Source of the DNA: Cadophora sp. MPI-SDFR-AT-0126
Taxonomy: Eukaryota; Ascomycota; Leotiomycetes; Helotiales; Ploettnerulaceae
Assembly: GCA_020747065.1 (NCBI GenBank)
Contig: JAGMVK010000007.1
Location: 1,922,001 to 1,986,000 of the forward strand
Direction of reading: 5' to 3'
Length of the DNA stretch: 64,000 nt
Part shown: positions 12,409 through 24,504 of the stretch, piece after piece
Layout: each line of letters opens with the position of its first letter
How positions within the stretch are numbered: position 1 is the stretch's first letter
Notes under the pieces: model-generated
The model's database searches: none
What the model was told of the DNA's origin: nothing
The model's input: only the letters and a program-made list of their open reading frames with translations
Program-made: the position numbers and the translations under genes

Positions 12409-13671
12409 ATGTCGCATGAACGCAGCACGCCATCATCTCCCGGATCCGAGGGCTTTACTACAGTTCCTCCGCCGCCGCCGCCATCGGCCGCTCAATCGTT
12501 CGCAAGGACTTCCTCGAGCTTTCAGAGAGAAAACGGCCTTACACCTTTCGAGCAATGGGCTATGGGAAGGTCGGATGATAGTTTCAGGGCGTTGGCCGGG
12601 GCTACTGGAGGGTTCACATCAGGCATAGTCACTTGTCCGTTGGACGTGATAAAGACGAAGTTGCAAGCGCAAGGAGGGTTTCGACCACGGACAAATGGGG
12701 CACCTTCACATGTTGTCTATCAAGGACTGATTGGGACCGGCAAGGTTATTTGGAGAGAAGAGGGGCTGCGGGGAATGTATCGAGGATTGGGACCGATAAT
12801 ATTGGGGTATCTACCGACTTGGGCTGTTTACTTTACTGTTTATGGCAGATCGAAAGTCTTCTTCAGCAATTATGTTGGTAGGGATTGGACTTTGCCTGAG
12901 TAAAGATACGCATACTAACATTTACCAGAAAATACCTACGGTACCAACTTTTGTTCATCACTTGTCGCTGGAGCGTGCTCCACAATGGTTACGAACCCAA
13001 TATGGGTAATAAAGACTCGGTTGATGTCGCAAGTGAGCAGGAAAGCTACTTCAAATGAAGCTCGGCCGCCATGGCACTACAGATCAACATTCGATGCAGC
13101 CAGAAAGATGTACAGAACTGAAGGGATTCTTTCATTTTACTCTGGACTGACTCCAGCTCTTCTCGGCTTGACGCATGTTGCTGTACAGTTTCCAGCCTAT
13201 GAATTCCTCAAAACCAAATTCACTGGGCAAGGAATGGGCAAATCTGTAGAGGGTGACGATAGTGCTCATTGGCTTGGCATTTTTTCAGCAAGTGTGCTGA
13301 GCAAAGTCATGGCCAGCTCAGCGACCTATCCACACGAGGTCATCCGGACAAGGTTACAAACCCAGCAGAGGACGATGCCATCTTCTACATCCGAATATGT
13401 AGCATTTCGAGGTGGGCTCGAAGGATCCGAAACCCACGGTCATACGGCCATCATTTCAAAAACCCAAGCAGGTCGGCGGTACAAAGGTCTTGTAATGACT
13501 TTCAAGACGATATTAAGGGAGGAAGGCTGGCGAGCTTTCTATGCTGGGATGGGGACCAACATGATGCGGGCGGTTCCAGCAGCAACCACCACTATGCTCA
13601 CATATGAGTTCGTAATGAAGAACTTAAACCACGCCAGAGCTGAAGGGATACAAAAGTCGAGTACATGGTGA
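12409..13671 (+). CDS. YIA6: Mitochondrial NAD+ carrier (SLC25 family)
   Basis: An inner-membrane solute carrier, most like the yeast NAD+ transporters Yia6/Yea6. Exons 12409-12877 and 12929-13671 give 403 residues. After a Pro/Ser-rich N-terminus of about 55 residues come three carrier repeats. Their signature motifs are PLDVIKTKLQAQ (from 77), PIWVIKTRLMSQ and PHEVIRTRLQTQ. The Trp in the second motif in place of an acidic residue is typical of the NAD/pyrimidine nucleotide branch. Other supporting segments are LGPIILGYLPTWAVYFTVY and YAGMGTNMMRAVPA. A loop of about 40 residues before the end of repeat three is longer than in yeast. A pyrimidine-nucleotide carrier is the main alternative. 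Confidence 0.88.
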
Positions 13672-14266
13672 ACGAGGATCATGGGACTAACGAGGAGTAC
13701 GGGAGATGAAAGATATATAATAGATCTCTCTCAGGCGGTGACTTCGCCGACAACATTTTGAACTTGCAGCGCGGCATGGGATTCTTCTTGCACTTTTGGG
13801 AAGCGCCTTTTTCAGAAGTCGGCGTTATTTTGTGCTGGGACTCGCTCGCCTTGGGGACGGGCAAATGCATAACTTTTTAAGAGTCCGGCATCTTTGGGCT
13901 GGATGGGATGAATGTTTATGTTTGCCCTTGGGGAATATACAGATGGATACCTCTTGTGAATGATACCTGATCACCGTCGCCTGGTAAAGGGAGGTGTTGT
14001 AGCTATATTACTTGGAGATGAGATAGCCACTTGTGGCTTGCCTTCTTTCTACCTTTTAAATCTCCTGTTTGTACAAATGGCTTGATTTGATGCCAGTCCA
14101 TGCAGCATTCTGTGCTGTTGAGGCAGAACAAAAATATACGTACTCATAATTTTCATATGATCCATCCAACAACACCTTGCAATGCATTCCCACTTCTCAA
14201 ATAATACCGACACAACCTGAAAAACCCTCCCCTTCAAATCACACTCCCTCTTATCGATCATCATCA
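13672..14266. other. Convergent spacer downstream of YIA6
   Basis: Contains the 3' ends of YIA6 (plus) and the small minus-strand gene ending at 14267. No gene is supported. Confidence 0.4.
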
Positions 14267-14705
14267 TCAACCTCCCCTCTTCCTCTCCCTAACCAGTCTC
14301 TCCTCCACCGTCTCCCCCACGACTTTACTCCCCCCATCCCGCTCCCCTCTATCTCCCTTCAAAGTCCCCACCAACTCCCCCACAACCGTCTTTCCCTCAC
14401 CCGGCGCATCCAGTTTACCATGCCTCCTCAGACTCTCATTATGCCAGTTTATCTGGCCGCCGTCTGCTTCGCGGTGGCGCTGCGCGTTGCGCTTTGCCGC
14501 TTGGATTGAGATACGGGTGTAGACAAAGAGGAGACTTGCCATTGTGAAGGCTGCTAGGGGCATTGTTAGGCTCTGGGGAGAGGGGGAGGGTTAGTGAGAT
14601 GGTTTTCTTTTAAGAAGAAAATCTGGCAATATTGGAAAGGAGTGTGAGACATGTAGGGAAGGTAGGCGGGCTTACTCTGCCGCTGAGATTCCATTTTGGA
14701 GGCAT
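14267..14705 (-). CDS. Small single-pass membrane protein, unknown function
   Basis: Exons 14705-14676 and 14572-14267 give 111 residues. The first exon codes for ten residues (MPPKWNLSGR) and the second opens into a hydrophobic segment (SLTMPLAAFTMASLLFVYTR), which could be a membrane anchor or mitochondrial insertion signal. The rest is polar and highly charged (RNAQRHREADGGQINWHNES), ending in a Glu/Arg-rich stretch. The intron has GTAAG, a long pyrimidine tract and AG. I do not recognise a named family, but the codon pattern and clean splice suggest a real conserved fungal gene. It is head to head with MCP2. Confidence 0.65.
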
Positions 14706-15141
14706 GTTGAAGGTGTTCCCTGTTTGTTTTGTGTAAGTGGTGAAGCCCAATTGCGAGTTCACATTTCTTTATGCCCTTGAGCAAAGTAAACTCAAGTAGC
14801 GAAATTCCAGCTTTCAAAATAGAAGAACTCAATTGAAGTGAGGGGGAGTGCGAGGAGAGCGAGGAGAGCTTTAAGCTCCAGATAGATCTCAATTGACATT
14901 CGGATGGTCAGGCGATTGCAGGGATGACCCATGTCTCGATGCACCACACGACATCATCAAGTGAGCCGAGGACGGGATCGTCAACTTTTTTGCGATGCCA
15001 CTCAACACTTTCCTTTCATAAGAAACAACATATGATCCACGCTTCGTACCGCACCCGTAACCCCCACAAATAAGAACCGGATATGGATAGGCAGTCATGA
15101 TGCGGGATTGACAGCGGGAAAGAGTTATTAATTGAGTTGAA
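14706..15141. other. Divergent promoter of the 14.7 kb gene and MCP2
   Basis: A 436-base head-to-head region. No coding feature is supported and no specific binding site is clear. Confidence 0.4.
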
Positions 15142-17101
15142 GTGGCGATACTTCCTAACGGAGAGATGCAAGGCTTTAACCTCACGAGTCTCGCGAAGGG
15201 GGGTGCAGGGAGCAGTTACAATGGGCTGAGTGCTTGGACGTGCAGGAGGTGTCTATCACAGACAAAAGGAGCAAAGACTTGGAATCGAAACCAGATCCAG
15301 TTCAGGGGATATGCGCAGAGAGGACATAATCCGGGAAGTGGGAGCAGGAAAGCAAACGGGAATGGATACAGAAACAGCGACCGCCCGCGGAGGAAAGTGA
15401 GGGTTTTGACTGCTGCTGCGCTTGGCGGTGTTGGAGCTTCGACGTTGGCGTTTGGGGATGATGTGAAGCATGCCTTTGGAGCGGTAGAGAGGAGTGGGAG
15501 GGTGGCTAGTACGCTGGCGGTGTGTATTAATGAGTAAGTCTTTCTGGCTTTGTGTTCTGGCTTTGGGAAGAGGAAATCTTCGTGAGAAATTTGACTAACG
15601 TGTGTTTCTAGCTATCGCGTTACGCTGAACCAGAACGAGAAGTTGGAAGACGAAGAGGAGAGGAATATAAGTTTAAAGGCTTGCCATCAGAGGTGTGCGG
15701 ATCGGACGCTGAAAGTGTTGGAGAAGAATGGGAGCATATTTATTAAGCTGGGACAGCATCTGGTGAGTCCTTGTGTTCCTGTGCTCGAAATGGACCGGAC
15801 TAACAGATTTGCAGAGCGCAATGAACTATCTCCTTCCCCTCGAATGGACCACGACTTTCATACCTCTTCAAGACAAATGCCCCGTCTCCTCGTTCGAATC
15901 AATAGAAGCCATGTTCGAGAATGACACAGGCGAGAAACTATCAGACTATTTTTCAGAATTCGATCACGAACCTATAGGTGCTGCATCGCTGGCTCAAGTA
16001 CATCTCGCGACGGTCAAGGAAACAGGGCAAAGAGTTGCAGTCAAAGTGCAACACCCCGCACTCGCTGAATGGGCAAATCTCGATTTGGCACTTACAAGAT
16101 TTACATTCTCGACTCTGAAGAAATGGTTTCCTGAATATGACCTGGAATGGTTATCATCAGAAATGGAGGTCTCCTTACCGCAAGAATTGGACTTCTATCT
16201 CGAAGGCAAGAACGCCATGCGAACCAAAGAGTATTTCTCCCACAAGCCTGAACTACCACTCGTCATCCCAGAAGTTCTCTGGGCCAAGAAACGCATCTTG
16301 GTGATGGAGAACGTCTCAGGCCACCGACCAGACGATCTCGAATTCCTGGACGCCAATGGCATCGACAGAGACGAAGTTTCTGCAGCTCTGGCACGAATCT
16401 TCAACGAGATGATATTCGGCACTGACGCACCACTACACTGCGATCCACATGGCGGCAACATTGCCATCCGCAAGAACAACTCCCGTCGTGGGCCGTGCAA
16501 CTTCGACGTAGTCCTCTATGACCACGGTCTCTACCGCGACATACCGCTCGATCTCCGACGTTCGTATGCGAAGCTCTGGCTAGCAGTCATCGATGCAGAC
16601 GAGCCTCGCATGCGCAAATACTCGAAAGAAGTAGCAGGCATCACCGACGAGCAATTCCCGCTATTCGCTTCCGCCATCACGGGGCGAGATTATCGGGTCC
16701 TGACGAAAGACGTCTCAATGGCGAGATCAGCCGAGGAAAAGAAGAGTATCAACGATGCCCTCGGCGAAGGTATGTTACAGCAACTAGTACAACTCCTCGG
16801 TCAAGTCCCGCGCATCATCCTGCTTATACTCAAGACGAACGACCTGACGCGTAGTCTGGATGAGAATCTGCAAACCCGACAGGGACCTGTAAGGACATTC
16901 CTGATTCTGGCGAGGTATTGCTCAAGGACTGTGTTTGAAGAGCAGGTGGAAATTTTGAGGGAGAGGGGGAGCTTGCTGTGGCCAGGGAACTTGCTGGGGC
17001 TGCTGAAGGCTTGGGCAGGCTACTTCAGGGTGGAGATGAAGTTGGAGGCTTTTGAGGCGTGGTTGGCTGTTAAGAGAGGGTGGAGTGCTATTGCTGGGTG
17101 A
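15142..17101 (+). CDS. MCP2: Mitochondrial ABC1/ADCK-family atypical kinase
   Basis: An ortholog of yeast Mcp2 (Cqd2) and animal ADCK1, an inner-membrane protein linked to coenzyme Q and lipid homeostasis. Exons 15142-15533, 15612-15762 and 15815-17101 give 609 residues. The N-terminus is basic and Ser-rich (presequence-like), followed by a hydrophobic segment (VRVLTAAALGGVGASTLAF). Family signatures are in order: KLGQ at 176-179, the Ala-rich loop GAASLAQVH near 235-243, the ATP-binding Lys in VAVKVQ (258), QELDF near 303-307, HCDPHGGN at 389-396 and DHG at 417-419 in place of DFG, as usual for this branch. An alternative start is Met at 15166. All catalytic-loop residues are present. Confidence 0.92.
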
Positions 17102-19199
17102 GTGGGAGAGGGGAGATAGATGGATGTGTTTATCGGTGTGTTGAGATAGGGGTGTAAATATTGGCTTTTTGGAAAGGTTTCACATAGACGGCATGGTATA
17201 TGAATAGATAGACGCATTAGAGCGGTATATATGTAACAAAGGTGCATTTGAAGTCATGGCTTTTCAATCCTTCCCTTTCAACCTTTTTATCTCATTTCCT
17301 AGGCGTTCTAGACTCTTTTCTTCCCAATGTAAGATGGCTCGTAAGCTACCGTTGCTACGATTGGGCCTTAATTGAGCTCATTAAAATACAGAATACAAAG
17401 GAACGAACAGGTCACTGCCCTGGATTCATGTAAGGGAGAAAGTGCTAATAAGAATCTCTATAATTTCAAAAAGGTGCAATTGGCACGTTTGTTCGTCAAT
17501 GGTATCGGTTCTTATGTTTCTTGGTTGAATTGTAGCTTTCTCGCGCTGTCTGAGCCTGCAAAATTCTTTCACTGAATGTGACTAGGAAGAGCAGATCAAT
17601 AAAAATTAAGTATTAAGATACTGTAGAATTATATATGAGAGCCTGCATCAGTATATTACAGAAAGCCGGCCTTTTCAATGCTCATAATGTGAGATGCAGT
17701 AGTAAAGCTCCAGCACTCGGGTTCATCATCAATCAACTTAAAATCCTAGGTATTGTATATATCTGTGTCATTAGTAGCGAAAATGGTAGCCCAAACAACA
17801 TACCATCTAACGAAAGTGAACTCCTTACCACGCACTTCACTTCGGCAACCCAACCCACCCCAACCCAAAATTCCCAAAATCTCAACCTCCCTCATCTAAC
17901 CAAATAAGCAAAATACTTTCATCAACCAGGTTGCTAGCTTGCTAACTGCCTGGTTGTGAAGATGTAGTAGGCTCCCGTTTCTTCGGATGCGGGTACTTTG
18001 CGAACTTCGAAAGGGTATGCGGGGTTGTTAATTCCGACTCGTCGGTGTTCTCAATCGCGCATATCTTTTTTGCCTCTTTTCTCCATTATATATCCGTCCA
18101 ATTTCATTTTTCTTTTAGATTTAATTTTGTTGTTTGTTTTTTTGGGGTCGGTGGTGATGAGAGAATATTTCGCGATTTTTTGGGGTACTTTTGTACTGCC
18201 GAAGTGTTTGTTTTGGCTTGGGTTAAGCGAGGCTGTTGTCGCGCTGTTGATAGATGGTGACGTTGGGCAATGGCAGACCAGAGGCTCGCTCGCTGTTACT
18301 TTCATGGCCACCATCGCCAAACGAGTACCGAGTAAGCTAAGCCACTGATCCTTGCAGTTCTACCAAGGTCTAGTCAAAGCAGAGTCGAGAGACCTACTGA
18401 AGAAGCACAGCCGCCATCGAGATGCCTACATTAGTCCTGCCTTTACTGAAAATATGGCTGAAAATGCAATTTTAGAGCTAATTTGACGATATTGTTGAGT
18501 TGACAAACTGTGGTGCATACTGACCAAGAGGCTATTCAATTCCTATTTGCTAGTATTGTACTGCCTGGATGAAGGGAGACTGAGATTCGAAGACAGGGGA
18601 GATCAGTCATGAAAGCGGGTAATTCAGTTGTATGTGAGTTGGAAAAGTGAGATGATGTAAAACCCAGACTTTCGTGGAGTCAGACAGAAAAACCAGTTCC
18701 AGCAGTGGTTGAGATATCCAAGTCATGTCTCGTCAGTAGATGGGATGAGATAAGCCACCATCCATGCCGCCCCTGCTTGAAGAGTACCTGCAAACCTTCT
18801 ACATACCTCTTGAACCCAGTTTTGTATTTGCAGATCAAACATAGTCATACAGGAAGCAATTGTGGTACGTCCAGCATTGTCATGAAAAAGGCCAGTTTAG
18901 AAGGTTCAAGACCTTTTCATTGTCTGCCTCTGTCAAAAGAACAAACGAGTCGAGGGGATCCGATGGAACAACAACGAGCCATAAGCACCGAATGTCAGAC
19001 CGTGCAAGTGCTGAAGTGGTTGCGCATAACTAAAAGAATCATCTTCCCACTTCTTAGAAGCACTCATTGTGCCAGGAAATTCCACGTGCAAAGTGCAACT
19101 GAATCAGAGCCACCTTAAACCATCTACTTTTCCCAGTGCAATACATCCACTTGACCAGCGAATTTCTCGAATCATGAAATCTGCAGCACGCTTCATCCA
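17102..19199. other. 2.1-kb intergenic region, AT-rich in part
   Basis: A convergent spacer between MCP2 and the Cys-rich gene. From about 17400 to 18200 it is AT-rich with T-runs. A 116-codon hydrophobic open frame (17998-18348) is present but overlaps open frames on other phases and shows no family resemblance. The stretch 18700-19130 has scattered short frames only. Confidence 0.45.
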
Positions 19200-19919
19200 T
19201 TAATTCATCTCGTGATCGCCGTCATAACTACGAGACTTGAATGGCGTAAGAGGTGGGCTAGAAGATACTGTCAGTTCTATTAACGGAAGAGGAGGCGAGG
19301 GCTGTGACTGACCACGGGGCAAATCCAGAGCTATCCTGAACCTTGACCTTCTTACTTTGCTGATAGTCCTGCTCCTCCACCATCTGGTTGCGACGAATAC
19401 TAAACACTTATCAGCTATGAAAAAAACACTCAGACGAAGGAGGACTCACGCATCCTCAGCAGCACCAGACGGAAAAGCCCCTCCATTGGCACCGCCAAAG
19501 CCTCCCGCGGCCTCGAAATCGGCCCAAGACTTCATCACATCATCCTCTCCCTCCTCCATATTAACTTCCACCTCCTTCTCCTCTACCTTCCCGTTCTCCT
19601 CCCTCGCCCTCTCCCTCTTTTCTTTCAAATCTGGATCCTTCTCAAAGCTCCAAGTGAATCCGTCCTCACCATATCCCCTAGAAGCCATACGATTACAGCC
19701 AACGCCAACAGCGAAACCTGCTTCTCGGCCTAGACTGGCGGAGGCGTTCTTGCAGTAGCAGCGGGTGGTGTGCTTGACGTGTTGGTGGACCTTTTCGAAG
19801 TTGGGGCAGGGTGCGGAGTCGAGTTGGAGGCGCGTGTGTTCGACGTGAGAGGCGCAGACGTCGAGGTGAACGCGGACTGCGCAGCAGTTGTCGTAGGTGG
19901 TGGTGGTTTGGAGACACAT
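19200..19919 (-). CDS. Cys-rich fungal protein of unknown function
   Basis: Exons 19919-19450, 19399-19313 and 19257-19200 give 204 residues. The N-terminal 80 residues hold spaced Cys and His (MCLQTTTTYDNCC, CASHVEH, APCPNFEK, HTTRCYCKNAS). This resembles a widespread group of short fungal proteins that begin MC...T..Y and may bind zinc; the match is by pattern only. The middle is acidic and Glu-rich (EKRERAREENGKVEEKEVEV). The C-terminus ends PLTPFKSRSYDGDHEMN. The last exon junction is chosen because it keeps frame. Nothing in the neighbours indicates a role. Confidence 0.6.
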
Positions 19920-21987
19920 CTTGGGAGGTATATGAGTAAGAGTATCTGATATTGTGGCGTGGTGGTCTTCGAGGTTGTGTAGAGAAAGATGTTTGATTGA
20001 TGAAAGTCGATGATGAAGATCTGAGGTTGATGACGCAAATTGAACTCGCGTTCACTTTTGGGCAGAAATGCGACAGGTGAATACGAATGCAATAGGAAGT
20101 GCGATAAACGATAAAATGAACTCAGTAGCGAGGCCGTGATATCACATCACAGCTTCCAGCCTCTGGCATTCGCGCGCTATCCCATTGTTGATTGTAGATT
20201 AGCGACTTTGAAACTCACAACAGAATTCAGCCGCCCAGGGTTTTCGTTGTTAACCTCATCCTTGGATTTCTTCCATATCATCGCCTTCTCGGTCATAGTG
20301 TACATGGCACTCCCATATAAAACTTCCACCAATTTCCAATGCCACCGATGAGATTTACGATCTGCAATAGGCCACGCCCATGAAGGATGTGAGGATCACG
20401 GATGAGATGGGCAACGCTGCCCATATGTGCATAGATTATTCACAGAGGTCTCAGTGGCTTGTACGCGGAAATTGATGAACACAAGCCGCTATTCTCAAGC
20501 TGACCATTTCAGGATATAACGCTACTGGATATCAGAATGGCTGTATATTCGAGACTTCAGGGAGCATATTACATCGATGCTAAGCGAGAGCTGGAAAGGG
20601 GACTCAGTCAAGAACTGGCTTATCTTGGCATAGAACAAAACCTCGGAAGGCTGAGGTGTCGGACTGAAATCCTGAGATGTCATGAGCTAACAGCAAGTAC
20701 AGAATTGAAGCCCTTTACAGCTAAAGGAGAATGAACTCAGTAGTACGATGAGATGTGGCTAGGCTTCGTCGTCAGAGGCAAGGACATAACTTCATTGTGC
20801 TGGAGTCACTGTCCGAGAAAAGATCTGACGTTGAAACTCGTTGAATGGTCGATTATCACAAAACTGCAAATCCGGTAGATACATGGCAGTATACTAGAGT
20901 GCCGAGTATTCAAGTATGAACATGTCTTGGGAGTACACACGAGGTTCACTATGTAGCTGTTTTAACTCGGATCTTCCAGCCTCGACGTCGCCTTGGGCAA
21001 GTGGGATCATCTACAGAAAGTCGCGATAACAGTATCCTTCACCACAAGTGTACAGACATGTGGGAGACTTGCGGAAGCAAGATATAAAGCCTGCAGGCGC
21101 ATAGAAGATCAAGTACATATGCGAGGCAGAAAATTCAGGACATCATGAAAGGTAAAAGATTGATGTATGGCAATAGGAGACCAAGCAGTGTCATCCGTAT
21201 GTCAGGTATCTTGGGATGCAATTTGACAAAGTACCGTCCAAATCTTGCATTGCACTGAATGGGACTTGATACCTGGGACATTCCATGTCAACCCAGCGGA
21301 GCCAACTCTTTGGCAGTGACGGGATGTAGACCAGCTTCCGGTTGTTGAAACCTTGGTAGTCTTCTTGCCCAAAGTAAGTTAATTAGGGCATTCTGGACTG
21401 ATAGTGACCTGACTTCGAAGTCCATATACATCAACACGCCCAAATCACGCAAAAGAACAAGTTCTCAAAAGCACCTCTGATAGACTACGCCTATTGCTAT
21501 TACACCGTACAAAAATGCGCATCCAGTCTCCCAGCCTGCCCTTATGACGACGAACCAAAGAAGAGACGCTGCAGCAGGACCTTAGCCTTACGTTTCAGAG
21601 CCTCACTCTGGACGTAAAGAGAGAAGGGAAAAGAGCACACACAAAGATCTTGCAAGAAACGCATTCCGAGAGACAGAGAAGAAATAGCGCAGCATAGCGA
21701 AGAAAAAAGCCCCCATGCCAAGGTGTATCCGAACCAAGAGACGAAGAGGCTTTCGAGGAACGTTTGTTGTTGTTGGGATGCGGATGATGAGGATTTGATG
21801 AAATGAGTCTGCGCGGCTTGTGAGGTATTCCACGAGTATCAAAAATATGATAGATCAAATGCCATTCGGAAGAGGAGCAATGCACAGTCTTCAGCACGTT
21901 GTCCCATCCTGAAGCATCCGTATCACCCAAGGAGTCGTACAGTGAGAACCGATCGCATTAGAAAAAGAGAGGTCGATATTGGTAGCT
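19920..21987. other. 2.1-kb intergenic region between the Cys-rich gene and RHO1
   Basis: This holds the promoter of the Cys-rich gene and the 3' untranslated region of RHO1. Open frames here are short and overlap. No repeat, RNA gene or family resemblance was seen. Confidence 0.45.
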
Positions 21988-22953
21988 TTACAGGACAATG
22001 CACTTCTTCTCCTTCTTCTTCTTGGTCAAGAGTGCAGCACGGGTAGCGTGCTCGAAAACCTCGCGGACACCCTCATTGGTCTTTGCTGAACACTCAAGGT
22101 ACTTGTAGGCGCCAATCTTCTTGCGGATCTCCTCACCCTATATTGTTGTTAGCATTACTCCAGGGGTCCCCAGATCTTGCAGTGTTCTTGTGGTCCAAGC
22201 TTAGGTCGGATGTGTTTATCTTACCTGCTCGGGGGGTAACGGGCTTTTGGCTTGTCTTGTGGAGTTCTTCGATGGTCTTCTGGTCGTAACGGAGATCCTT
22301 CTTGCAACCAACGAGAATGATTGGGAGTCCACTGCAGAAATGTAGGACCTCGGAAATCCACTATTTGTAGAGCACGTGTCAGCAGGTTCTTATCTCCTTG
22401 TCGGGTTTTGGGGTCATAGTACCTTCTCCTGAACGTTATCGAGGGAATCGGGGGAGTCGACAGCGAAGCAGATGAGGATGACGTGCGAATCTGGGTATGA
22501 AAGAGGTCGGAGACGGTCGTAATCTTCTTGTCCAGCCGTATCCCATAGAGCTAGCTCAACATGCTTTCCATCAACCTCGACATCGGCAACGTAGTTTTCG
22601 AAGACAGTTGGGACATAGACCTAAGTTCCATCCATATCAGCTCCGTATCCTGCATATGCAATATCATAATCATCATCGGAGTTGTTGATGAGGCCGCGCG
22701 TGAAGCAGGTTTCGGATGATCGCAGGAAATCGATTCAAGGCTTACCTCTGGAAATGTACCCTTGGAGAAGACGCTGTGCTCAAGTCAGTTTCCGAACGTT
22801 AAAATCGGGCAGCTTAACTCACATCAAGAGACAGGTCTTTCCGCAAGCTGGGAAGATTGTCAGAATCAAAGTAAAGTCACAGTTAGTAGATTGGGGAACA
22901 GGTTACTTACCTCCGTCACCAACAATGACAAGCTTTCTGCGAATCTCCGCCAT
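21988..22953 (-). CDS. RHO1: Rho1-type small GTPase, with an apparent one-base frameshift
   Basis: The master GTPase of cell-wall synthesis and polarity; it activates glucan synthase and Pkc1 at the plasma membrane. Six exons: 22953-22911, 22847-22823, 22773-22746, 22620-22423, 22360-22225 and 22137-21988. The P-loop is GDGACGKT (12-19), split by intron 1. Switch I is VPTVFENY, switch [10 protein letters not shown] (58-65). Later come CKKDL, ECSAK and the CAAX box CIVL for geranylgeranylation. Exon 5 reads GTT ACC CCC CGA GCA G, one C more than the family's TPEQ would need (six C, 22231-22236 on the plus strand). As written the frame shifts and meets TGA after about 144 residues. Without the extra base it is 192 residues, the normal length. 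An assembly or read error in the homopolymer is the likeliest cause, because the gene is usually essential. Confidence 0.93.
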
Positions 22954-24504
22954 TTTGTGGGTGTGTGATGTGGAAGTGGAGGATCGTTCAAGGCTTGCTG
23001 TATGTGTTGGTAGAGGAAGAAGGAATGAGTGGCGGTGGTAGATGAAGAAGAAGCAGTGGGTTGTTGAGAGTTGGCGTTGGAGTTGAAGTTGAAGACGAGG
23101 CAATGAGTAGCAGGGTGCGTTAGCGCGGGAAGTTGAGACCTGAGGTTGCGTTCCGTTGCGCGAGCTGCGGTGCTGGATGTCGCCAGCCAGCGGTCGATGG
23201 GATGGCAATCAATCACTTTCAGTGGGGTTCGGATTTTGACGGCCAACTTCACTTGATTAGAAAGTCAATAGTCAATCAATCAATCGATCAATTAATCAGG
23301 TATAAGTAGGATGTGACTATTCCCGGTTCAAAGAAGTGATGTACTGTTATTCGGTCTTAATTATGTAGCGTTTGTTTGTTGTTTGTTGTTACTTTTCCAG
23401 GTACACTGCAGTGATATCTGAGAGTGGTATCAAAGAGGAATAGCCCGCAGTATAAGTACCCCAGTTATACATTTTTATACTCCGTCATTCGCTGCATCCT
23501 GTTCTGAAGCTCTAAGTAAGGCCTTGTGAATCATCAAAGCCGTTTCGAACATTTCGTTGGTATCAATGCCTAGATACTCACTCTCATTATTCCCAGTCGA
23601 AGCTCTTATGCCCGTTGCTATCTCACTCACATGCTGCTCTGTTTTCAAGTCTCCCCATCCGAACCAGGCCCAGAAGCCCAAAAGCCCAGCGGCAGCCACT
23701 ATCAAATCCAGATGCAGATTCGCCTCCCAACTCCGTCGCTTGCTCGCACGCTCGCCCGCCCGCCCTACAAATACAAGACCACCAGGTCTGCCGGCTACTG
23801 TAACGTACTGCAGTCTGCAGCAATAGCAGCAGCTTCCAGCTTCCGAGCCACCAACGGTACGAAGCCCAGAGTCCTTGTACAGCTGAGGACTGCCCAGACT
23901 CTACATGACTCTAGGCTGCATGAGGAATATCACCAATCGACTCCGTCCTGACTTGACGCAGCATCATGAGGCGCAGCCTTGGCATGAGGAAGGCAACGCG
24001 AGTCCCATAATTTACTTGGATGATATCGCGCCAACTGGTATGTATCTGTAGAGAGCGTTATTAGGTCCGCCGTGAGTAGTAGGACTCTACACCCAAGCTC
24101 CCCCATGTCCAAGACCCCATCTGCAGGACTCTATGCAAGTGTTGAACGGTGTGAAGCCTTATGTCAACTGCCAGGTCTCGGAACAGTATCCTAGCTCTGA
24201 GAGGCTTTGTGGGATGCCAAGAGCCACCCACGATTCCAATGTTACAACTCAGCCCTACCATAATATTGACAACCCTAAATCTTCAGCTTCGTAACACGAT
24301 CCTCCTGGATTCTCGTAAAATCAACAAATCCAAACATCCGAACTATTTGCCCCTGAAAATGTAGTATCACGTGCAATTTAACCGGATCAACTCATCGCCC
24401 TAGCGCGCCAAGCCCAAATATCAGGCTCTCTCGATTGATCAAAAAGTTACCCAGCACCACCGCACCAGAATCGCCAATTAACAACGCTCGTCCTCTCTGC
24501 AACC
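22954..24504. other. Divergent region between RHO1 and MRPL40
   Basis: Contains the 5' leader and promoter of both genes. A 76-codon minus-strand frame at 23475-23705 is listed separately. A CAATCAATCAATCAATCGATCAATTAATCA-like CAAT-rich patch lies at about 23265-23297. Confidence 0.4.
23475..23705 (-). CDS. Possible small membrane protein
   Basis: A 76-codon frame starting MIVAAAGLLGFWAWFGWGD, which looks like a signal anchor, followed by an amphipathic, acidic tail (ETALMIHKALLRASEQDAA). The composition is more protein-like than the other frames in this intergenic region, but overlapping frames are also open and I recognise no family. It may be the last exon of a longer gene or chance. Confidence 0.25.
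   Translation of the reverse strand: MIVAAAGLLGFWAWFGWGDLKTEQHVSEIATGIRASTGNNESEYLGIDTNEMFETALMIHKALLRASEQDAANDGV

Noticed and set aside
17998..18348. 116-codon hydrophobic frame
   Set aside because: Overlaps other open frames, T-rich composition explains its hydrophobicity, and no family likeness.
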